From assembly GCF_000699445.3 (NCBI RefSeq), contig NC_067196.1, forward strand, positions 33,810,616 through 33,874,615: DNA of 64,000 nucleotides, in the 5' to 3' direction. Below, in pieces: positions 11,951 through 20,829 of the stretch. Below the pieces are notes generated by a model. That model saw only the letters and a program-made list of their open reading frames with translations, was not told the DNA's origin and ran no database searches. The translations under genes and the position numbers were made by a program. How positions within the stretch are numbered: the stretch's first letter is position 1; each line of letters starts with the position of its first letter. This DNA is from Schistosoma haematobium. Taxonomy: Eukaryota; Platyhelminthes; Trematoda; Strigeidida; Schistosomatidae.

Positions 11951-14900
11951 TTAAGATCGTCTAACATATTTAGTTGCAACGAATGGCATTTTTGTAACGG
12001 TATATTGATAGAATTTTTGACGAATTTGTACAAAAAGTTGTCGATCATTTCCACAATATTCAGATTTTACATAAGCCATTGCGATATTCTTACTTAATGT
12101 AGGTGAAAAACAACCACTTGTAATGACACCTATTTCCAGTTGCAAAGATTGATCAAAGATTTTTGTACCATCTACATGAGAAATAGAATAAATTATGATG
12201 AGGGAAATTTATCAAGACTATTTAACGGATGCAACAAATTTTGTGTGTCACTGATAGTTTAACAAGATGTCGAAATCGTAGTAGATGGACAAGAGTCCGA
12301 ACTCGAGATTAATTTGTTGAAAAACAAATATCAACACATGGGATCTTAGTTTTAGTTTAACTGTAATCTTGATTGATTGCTGACTTTGTTAGTTAATGAA
12401 CCATTCATCTAAATTATTTATTGGTTGACCTCGTCAACAAGATGGTTTTTTTTTAATTTTTTTAAAAAATTTTTTTTAAATTTATTTTTTAACTTTCAAT
12501 TATAATTGAGCAACCAGGAAATTTTGGGTCTTTACACAAACGCCTTCGTTTTGCTGAAATATATTATTTTGTTAAAATCACGATTTTGATTACATTTATA
12601 TGATTATATTTAGTAAAAGTATACTGTACTGACAACTTTGAATGAACTAATCAGAATAAGGATAGGGCATTCATCATAAGGTGAAAGTAAATAAGAAACA
12701 ACAATTATAATTAACTTTTGACTTTTCGTATTACATGGATCATGGAATTTCTCGTTGTCGACTTAGAAGACTGAAATTATTCCAGTACTAATATTTTATT
12801 AAGTTCATTTGGTATATTTTATTAGCAATGTGGTTTCTTAGTTAGATGAGTACATACTAAAAACTGGACTAAAATGTTTTAACAACCCCAACTGTTGTTA
12901 TGCAAATTATTTACAAAAGACAATTTACTTTTCAAAAATTTGAATCTTGTAATCAAATCCTGACTAACGTCTAAATGAGTAAGTAATTAGTGTTTTTATT
13001 TAGTTATATGAACACATAAATATTGGTCAAGGGTGCACCAAACTATATATGCGCCACATAATAAAATTAGATTGTGAAGATATGGAGAAAGGATGGTGGG
13101 TATAATCAAGAAAATAAAGAGAAATTAGTGTATGGGAATGAAATCATAATAAAAATAAAGTAATAATAATAACAAAGGGAGAAGCAGTTCACTTAAGAAA
13201 AATACGACCAGAAAGGATTCTTTCAGTTAAATAAGTTACTCTCAATTATATGAAGAAAGTAAAGGAAAGTTATACCAAGATCACCACTGTCTTCTATTCT
13301 GACTTAAGTCTGATAACGCCTCAAGCCACTGTGTTGCATTAACGCTTAAAGCCCAACCAGGAAGCCTTGAAGGACCAACAGCTTCCTTTCATACCATGAT
13401 AGGATGTCATAAACTGACCACCACTCCAGTTTTTTCAAACCAGTCCCAAAGTTGGCAAACAATCCACGATGAGGAAGTCGTTGAGACAACATTTATAGTA
13501 CACGTCCAAGCCACTGAAGTCAGTGTTTCAATATGGTGTGATCGACTGAAATGTTGACACTGTGTCTGAACACATGTTATTGAATATCCGTATCACTAAT
13601 ATAGTGTTGGCACTAAATGTTGGCAATATTTTGAAGACAACGATGATCGGACACAGAGAACCGTCTAACATCCTCAACTCGGAGGCCAGGTTTCACAAGC
13701 ATAGAGCAAAACTGCTCTCACCGATGCGTTGTAGATCCAAACTTTTACAGCCAGACTAACATCACGAAGGAGCCAAAGGTGGTTCAGATTGGCATAAGTC
13801 GCTCCGGTTTTCAAGATACGTGGATTGATCTCATCATTGACACTACCACCAGCACTCACGCATCTGCCCAGGTGCACGAACTTCCTGACCACTTCTACCC
13901 ACTCACTATCAAGAGTGAGTACAGGTTCAGAATCCTTTCGGTCTTGTAAACGTACTATACACTTAAAAAGTTTAAAGCACATTCCATAACTACGGACATT
14001 AATTGCCGACTAATTAAGTGAGGATTGCATGGATTGAGTATGATTTCACAGTAAGACGATATCATCAGCATACTCAAGGTCGAAAAGTACTTCTTCAGGT
14101 AACAGATCCACATCATCATGCCCTACATCCGTAGAGCTACTTCCAGAACGCCATCGATGGCAAAGTTGAAAGGGAATGGTGATAGTGTGCAACCCTGCCT
14201 AACCCCACTGTCCGAACGGAACAATTGGAGACAGATGGTTGTACGCCCTTACTCTACCTGAGATGTTTGTATGTAGGGCTTTTAAGATATTAACAAACTT
14301 TTCAGGCACACCCTTCTTCAATAGACGATCCCAGAGCACAGTCCTGTTCAACAAATTGAAGGCAGCCCTGACGTTAAGAAACACAACGATTGTTGGCCTA
14401 CAAAATGTATGGCGGTGTGTTAACATTTGGCGGAGGGTGAGTAGGACTTCCATGGCAGAGGCTATATACACGTGGCCATGTGAGAGCGTCTCGAGAGGGA
14501 GAGCGAACTCTCCCCACTCTCGGCCATACCAGGGCGTTTGGGGGCATGCAAGTAGTGACCGGGCCCAACGTTGCTTAACTGTGATGATCGGACGAGAACC
14601 GGTGCTCTCAACATGGTATGGTCGCCGGCTGGCATTCCATCAGCTTCACAGATTTTTTCACACCAGACTTCTTTCTGCCAGCAACTCGGGTGAGTTGAAA
14701 GAGCCACCGATAGTCATCAGATGCAGCTGCCGCTTCCAAATCGTTAGCACGCTCGACCACCAGGCTTCTAAGACCCTTCACAAACTTGGCACAATCTCAT
14801 TACGTAACGATCTTCGTTTATGGTCAAACTTGAGGTTGGTCGCTGCAAATCGATATGCTTCAACAGATTGTAAGAAGCCTTTAGGAACCCAGTCAGTCAG

Positions 14901-17900
14901 TCAGTCAGTAACAACGTAGAACTTCGTACGTACGTACATCAGTTCGAGTTGCCACACCACATTAGCACAGAGATGCACTTGTCGATTCAAATCCCGTAGT
15001 GGTAGAGGTAATAAGAGTATAAGCAGTAATCGGGAAGATTAGGGTTTGGAGATGTTATTTAAAGAGTATAATCCAGTGAAATAAATTTGGAAAGAGGAAA
15101 AAAGGGACATGAAGAATTCAGAAGATTAGAATTTGGGAGAACACAGAGAGTGGATGCACCTGCGCCATTGCGAACGATTTTCAGCCATGTCATTCAGGGT
15201 CTCTAACCATCGGTTGCTATCATCTCGCGGTCCCCAACCAGGTAGTCTACACCTACCAACATGACTCAGTTCACTTGTCAGTGACTTCATGGACTTGTGC
15301 CATGTTTTGGTCTGGCCGCCCCTAGCTTTCTTCCAACCTACTCCTATACCACTGAACATAGCTCGTCGAGGCAGTCGGTCGTTGGGCATACGTAACACGT
15401 GTCCCAGCCATCTCAACTGGTGAAGTTTCACTACTTCATCAATTGATTTGCCATCCTTACCTAGTACCCGTTTCCTAACAACTGTGTTACTTACTCGATG
15501 GTCCCATGATATACGAGCAATGCTTCGAAGACACCTATGATCCAATACTAGTAACCTACGAATATCCTCCACTCTTACCGGCCATGTTTCACTGCCATAA
15601 AGTAGGACGGAACGAACTGCTGCGCAGTAAACCCGTCCTTTGGTTGATAGACGGATATCTCGCCTACGCCATAGATGACGCAAGTTGGCAAAAGCTAGTC
15701 GAGCCTTCTGTATCCGTGCTGAGATTTCGTCACACACTAAACCACAAGGGCTGATGAGACTTCCAAGAAAAGTGAAGTGGTCGACACGCCCAACTACTTC
15801 ACTCCCTATTATTAGTTCGGGTGTCGATGCAACCCAATCCTGAAGCAACATTTTGCATTTCGAGGGAGAGAATCGCATCCCGAACATGCTTGCATTGTTG
15901 CTTAGAGTGGTCAGAAGACTGCATTTTGTCAGCGTCTTCGCCAGATAAAACTATGTCATCAGCATATTCTAAGTCAACAAGTGAACCTCCCGGTATAAGT
16001 TCAACCCCTGGAAATCTAGACGAGGAAAATGTTATCTTTTAAAGTACGTCGACGACAAAGTTGAACAAGAATGGAGAGAGTGGACAGCCCTGACGAACAC
16101 CACTTGAGGTAATCAATTCTGATGACAGTTCGCCATAAGCTCTTACTCTACCAGTTGTGTTCGAGTAGAGAGCCTTTATAAGGTTAATGTACTTCTTTGG
16201 TACTCCTTTCAGTGACAAACACTGCCATAGAACCTCACGATCAACAGAGTCGAATGCTGCCTTAAGGTCGAGAAATACTACCATTGTGGGGCGTCTGAAT
16301 GTGTGTCTGTGTTCTAGAACCTGACGTAGTGTGAATATCTGATCTATGCAACCACGTCCAGGTCGAAAACCGGCCTGGTTTTCTCTAATCTGCTCTTCAC
16401 GAGCTTTGATTAGGCGTCGAAGTATTATTGAAGCTAATATTTTAGACACTATATTTGTCAAACTGATTCCTCTGTGATTGTCACAAGAGGACTTTTGTCC
16501 TTTCTTATAGACTGGCACAATCAGTGATTGAGACCAGTCAGATGGGATTACGTCCAGTTCCCAAATTCTACCTAAGACCTCGGTTAATCTCATTGCTAAT
16601 ACTGGACCACCATCCTTAAAAATCTCAGGAGTAAACCTGTCAGGGCCTAGGAACCCAGTGCTTACAAGAGAGACGTCTTGTGAAGTCGCAAGAGACCTTA
16701 CGCGTCATTTTCATTGTTTCAACCAATTGCAACCAATGCTCATCTTGACTTTTCGGTAGGTTGACAGTCAGTCAGATACAACGTAGGACCAGGCACATTT
16801 ATGCATCGGTCCAAGTTGCCATACCTCATTAACACAACAAGATGGACACCGGATTCATAGCAGTGGTTCGGTCAAAGGTGGTAATATATAAGAGAAAGAT
16901 TGCATATAGAGATATAGTACAAGAAGAAAAATTGGTTCGTAGAAAGAAAGGTATGAAGCGATTTTAATCTCTTAGTTTAAGAGAAGACAGAGAGTGTATA
17001 CACCGACGCCATTGTGACCGATTCTGAGCCATGTCACCAAGAGTCTCCAACCATTGGTTACGACAGTCACGCGGACCCCAACCAAGTAGTCTGCATCTAC
17101 CAACATGGCTCAGACTAGAAGTTAGTGACTTCAAGCACTGACGCCACGGTTTGGTTTAGCCGCCCCTAACTTTCTTCCAACCATCTCCAACACCGGTTAG
17201 CGTTGCATGTCGTTGACAGTTAACTTTGAACCTAGCTCGGTTTGATATTTAGTTGGAACAGAATCTGCAATCAATTTTCTGGCATTAATCCATTTAGGGC
17301 GAAATTTTTCGGTCACCGTAAAAAGTAAGATAAGATTATCACAAACAAGGCATGATCATAGTTCAGATAAATAAAAATAATATATTTGTAATATCCCAAT
17401 GAGTAGAAAATTAGATTTTCTACTCATTGGGATATTACAAATATATTATTTTTATTTATAACAATCAACCCAATGCTCAGTTTATTCGAAATTATCAGAA
17501 CAAACCTCGGTAATGATACCTATAGTTCAGATAAGTACTCCGAAAGGAGAGACAATCTTGCACACAATCACGCCAGCGGTAGTCAATCGCAGTATGGTCA
17601 ATCTGAACCCAGGCTCGAGATTTAGAGGGAGGACGCCAGGTACTACATCAGATATGGTTGTGACAATAGTTAGTGCTAGCCAGAAATAGGCTATAATCTG
17701 GGAAAAGTATCAGTAGACGGTTACAAGTATCCGACAAGCGACTAACAAGTCTTCATTGGCTACTCTACCGACCCTCCATTGTGCCTAGACGCCCAACATG
17801 GGCATCCAAGTTTCCGACTGGTACTACAATATCTGTCGCACGCACTTTCTGTAGAAGAACAATTAAACGGTAATGGAACCCGTTCTTTATTACAACCGGG

Positions 17901-20644
17901 CTGCAATTTGTCGGAGCGCAAGCATAGATGACAAAGACATCGTTTCTCACGCCGATTTCTTCACTTTTTGATGGAACTTTCTCACCTAACAGTACATAAT
18001 TGACTGTTAATGGAGATCCAAGCTATTTGTACCACCTCAGCTCTAGCGCTTAATGAGACACCAACACTAGCGAAACCAGACGGAGATATCACAGTGTCTC
18101 TGGACGGACGCACGTGAAACAAGCTTTTCGAAGGGACAGATGAAGAGCGAATTTGTAGTACTTCACTAGTCTTGAAAACGCGTCTCGGATAGACAGCATT
18201 CATCGATGTTGAGACTTTTTAAAGACATGACTAACCCTATATGTTGTCCGATTTGTATTAGTATGCAAAAGCTGAAGGACGCCAGTTTGAATGGCATACG
18301 TGGTCTCAGAAAGGCTGGTTCAGAATTCGTATTTAGTGGAAGCATTCAACTTTCGACCAGCCAGTGACCTGATATCGTTTAGATAGGACAGGATTTCTAC
18401 CATAAGCAAGTTTCTGTATGAAGTTAACAATCAAGGAATATATAAAGTGAAAATAAAGGAATAGACAAGTGACTCAATGTAAAGACGAATATTAAAACGT
18501 AGTCTTAAGTATGATTTACGAGAATGAGAATTAAAGTACGAATAGTTCTTTTTAGTCTCAATCATCATTTAGTTTGCGTGTCGGTTGAGATATTGCCCGG
18601 ATGCTCAAAATAAAGTGGATGGTTTGGACGCGATTTAGGATTATATATATATATATATATATATATTGATGACACATGCATTTTAACATACAGAATTATA
18701 TATTTGGAATAGCAATGATTTTAAACTTACAAATAAGCCATGAAAGAGAAGCTTCAACTGGAGTTGTTTCTTCCGATATGTCGCTTCCATATAAGCACAA
18801 ACCAGCTTCTAATCTCAAGGTATCACGAGCAGCTAACCCAATAGGTTTTACAGAAGGGTTCTTTACCAGAACCTCAGCAATCGGGATTGCTATTTCCGAT
18901 GGGACACTGATTTCGTAACCATCTTCACCTGTGTATCCGCAACGTGTTAAACGAATATCACCATCAGGAGTATTCAAACCGTAGATTGAATCAATGAGCA
19001 TACTTTCCATAAAAAAAAGATTTTCAAAGTTCCTTATATCAGTAGATGAGATACCTGCACGGAGAACTGAATATGAATCTGGTCCTATGGAAAATTAAAC
19101 GGATATTTGTCAAGGAAAAATAAGAGGTAAAATTTAGAATTACTCGACTACTTTCAGAAATTTAATTAAAAAAAGCCAACCAACATTCATAATCCACATA
19201 GTAGAACAACCATTGAGGATCTACGGAAGTTCGAGTCGTTTAACTAAAAAATAGATTTCAGTTTTAAATATTTAAGCTATCAACAACAATTACTGCAAAT
19301 AACAACTCACTTGGCACATTAAATAGCTTCTGTAAAGCTGTCATTTTCCGAAGTGTATTAACATCGAAAATCGGTTTAGTTGGGTCGCAGGTTGTACATA
19401 ATATTTGCAAATTTACATCTTATTTGGTTTAACCTATAAACCAGTTACTAATATGTGTTAAATAGAACCGCACAATATACAATAAATCCGAAGATTTTTT
19501 GATCGTTTTTAATGTTTTTAGATATGGGACCGAAAACTTGAAACTAGTTATTTCGCTGATTAAGATTAACGTGGCATTTTTTAAAGAAAAAGCTAAGAGC
19601 ATTATCAATGTTTGAGAAAAATATCCAAATTAACACTATATTACAAATCCGGGCAAGTTGAAGTATGTAAAAAAAATAGAAGTGTGAGTTCTGTAATGCA
19701 GGTTTCCAGTCGACAAGCATGGAGGATTTATGCCTGTTTACCAAGTCAATATTGTTCTACTTAGTAAAATCCAGGTCCTAAGGTGCACCACATAGATACC
19801 GATTAGTAGAACGGAAATTTACAAAAGTTACTAAGTGGCTATCATAAAACAAGTGAACGAGTTAGTTTTACTATTATTTGATGTAAGCTACCCTTACTTT
19901 GCAAAAATTGCACATCCGTGCTAAAAACGCTCTACGCAACTTGCTTCAAAACTATTTTAATTCAAGAGGAAATATTTCTCCAATGAACCGTGTAAGTCTC
20001 TTTAGATTAAGCTTCACAGGATTGATACTGACTACACAAGACAATTTACCTTGCAGTGCTAGGAGAGAATGGTTTAGAACTTTAATGTTTATTCCTTTAC
20101 CGTCATTTACGTCTTTAGTCATCATTTTCTGAAAAAAAAAAACAAATCAATCTAATTATTCACTTACTGTAACATGATTCTTGATCTTTGATGAACATGC
20201 TGAATTTGAAACGATATACAAATAAGGTTCTTTGCATTTTAATATTATAGTATCATCTAGTATTCCGCCGCTACTTAACAAAAATACAGAGAGAGTTCCA
20301 GATGAAATAGGTAATCCCTCAATATCAGCACAAGTGAGGGATTCTAAGAAGCTAAATCTGTCCTTCCCAGAAACTTGCATCTGTTGTAGATAAATATAAA
20401 TAAGTTAACTTGCTTGCAACATATGGGAAACATCAAAAAGACCGCAATGTTGACGCACAAATTGATGACTATCAATGATGCTTTGGTCTGAGTAGTGTAA
20501 TGGCATAAGAAAATTGCAGAAATCAATCATTTTGGCTTTATGTGAAATATGAAAATCATAAAGCGGCGTTCTTTTCGAGGCTCCATTACTAAATGATCGT
20601 AAGGCAGTAACGCATGACCGGCAAACTCGAAGTGGAAGTCTCAT
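11951..20644 (-). CDS. AMT: Aminomethyltransferase, glycine cleavage system T-protein (spliced)
   Basis: This is the mitochondrial T-protein. It transfers the aminomethyl carbon of glycine, carried on H-protein, to tetrahydrofolate and releases ammonia. Proposed exons in transcript order are 20414-20644, 20168-20380, 20050-20128, 18731-19084, 12494-12553 and 11951-12171. The product starts with an arginine-rich presequence, then [15 protein letters not shown] and LFDVSHMLQ. It continues with [64 protein letters not shown] and a KRRR...KFPG exon. It ends in [21 protein letters not shown] and [11 protein letters not shown], all standard T-protein blocks. The start at 20644 fits the family length, although an in-frame Met lies at 20764. 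The first two introns are 33 bp (GC-AG) and 39 bp. Exon 3 joins 18731-19084 in frame to give LLALQGPDSY. About 20 residues after the KFPG block have no visible exon. Confidence 0.9.
14443..14630 (-). repeat. SINE fragment with 5S rRNA-derived head
   Basis: On the minus strand, 14628-14545 reads as the 5' two thirds of a 5S rRNA: GACCATACC, CACCGGTTCTCGTCCGATCA, AGTTAAGCAACG (box A region), TTGGGCCCGGTCA (intermediate element region) and CTACTTGCATG (box C region). It is followed by the SINE body with the paired motif GGGGAGAGTTCGCTCTCC, and stops at AAGTCCTACTC, where R1 RT codons begin. The 5S portion has lost its 3' end and is embedded in repeats, so it is a retroposon promoter relic and not a 5S gene. 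Confidence 0.85.
14545..14628 (-). promoter_or_regulatory. 5S rRNA-derived internal Pol III promoter (box A / IE / box C-like) of a SINE
   Basis: The A box, intermediate element and C box of 5S genes are recognised by TFIIIA/TFIIIC. All three regions are recognisable here in the expected order and spacing, with some substitutions (for example CACTACTTGCATG where 5S has TAGTACTTGGATG). Activity of this copy is unknown. Confidence 0.7.
16769..17211 (-). mobile_element. R2 3' fragment with 9 bp target-site duplication
   Basis: A 443 bp R2 3' end, nearly identical to 37745-38190, sits inside the R3 element. It is flanked by GTTGACAGT at 16760-16768 and 17212-17220. The interrupted R3 sequence is continuous across the insertion when compared with 200-360 of the first R1 copy (the linker block around TTTTCGGT and CTAGCTCGGTT). 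Confidence 0.85.
17371..17521. mobile_element. 151 bp insert with a perfect 45 bp hairpin and 13 bp target-site duplication
   Basis: The direct repeat ATAGTTCAGATAA lies at 17358-17370 and 17522-17534 and brackets a 151 bp segment absent from the related endonuclease region at 100-180. The segment is mostly an inverted repeat. Arms 17367-17411 and 17415-17459 are perfectly complementary with a 3-nt TAG loop. A unique tail follows (17460-17521). There is no coding capacity. I do not recognise the family. Confidence 0.8.
18642..18666. repeat. TA dinucleotide microsatellite
   Basis: An uninterrupted run of about 12 TA units within the AMT intron, just downstream of the donor of exon 18731-19084. 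Confidence 0.9.
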
Positions 20645-20829
20645 TTCAAAAAGTTGCCAACGATTCCCGAGGCCGAACACTTCAAATGTTTCAAATGGTT
20701 GTGGACGGAATAGAAGAAGCTTTCGCTTAACAGGCTTCCGTGTATAGTGGCAGGGGATCACCAATTTCTCCAGGCAGAAACCTAGGTATATTATCTATAA
20801 AAGATTAGAAAAAAAGAAATTGGTAACGA

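Larger units (their letters stand above)
13000..14885 (-). mobile_element. R1 RTE-like copy, chimeric with a SINE piece
   Basis: Read on the minus strand from 14885 to 13000 it gives R1 linker (14632-14885, matching 440-696 of the first R1 copy), then a SINE segment (14443-14630). RT follows: [26 protein letters not shown] and [14 protein letters not shown] at 14199-14440. Next is the 3' part of RT (13674-13982, with [17 protein letters not shown] and [13 protein letters not shown]). It ends in a 3' UTR whose tail is the reverse complement of 2541-2608 (about 13005-13068). Frameshifts are frequent. Relative to the first copy, about 480 bp between linker and RT are replaced by the SINE piece. 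Confidence 0.8.
14886..18310 (-). mobile_element. R3 RTE-like element, nearly full length, with two nested insertions
   Basis: Read on the minus strand. An APE endonuclease lies at 18310-17522 and 17370-17221 ([24 protein letters not shown]). The linker start resumes at 16759. An internal deletion joins the linker near 16650 to the RT start ([12 protein letters not shown]). RT (16593-15126) has [65 protein letters not shown] at 15955-15966 and [20 protein letters not shown]. The 3' UTR runs to an ACTG repeat (plus-strand CAGT x5 at 14889-14908). One stop near 16040 and one frameshift near 15890 split the RT. Insertions are R2 at 16769-17211 and a hairpin unit at 17371-17521. Confidence 0.82.
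12554..18730 (-). other. 6.2 kb AMT intron filled with RTE-like copies
   Basis: The donor GTAAGT is read from 18730 downwards and the acceptor ATTTCAG ends at 12554. Most of the intron is two abutting minus-strand RTE-like elements (13000-14885 and 14886-18310). Only the ends (12554-13000 and 18310-18730, with a TA microsatellite) are free of recognised repeats. All the LINE copies lie in the same orientation as the gene. Confidence 0.75.

Noticed and set aside
12450..12490. T/A-rich inverted repeat as a structured element
   Set aside because: Low-complexity homopolymer runs next to the AMT exon; not informative.
14545..14628. Functional 5S rRNA gene
   Set aside because: It lacks the 3' third of 5S, has substitutions in the box C region and is fused to SINE body, so it is a retroposon head.
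14239..14919. 226-codon plus-strand open frame
   Set aside because: It is the antisense shadow of the R1/SINE mosaic on the minus strand. The sense strand carries the RT motifs and the 5S head.
19899..20132. Plus-strand 77-codon frame
   Set aside because: Antisense of AMT exon 20050-20128 and its flanks.
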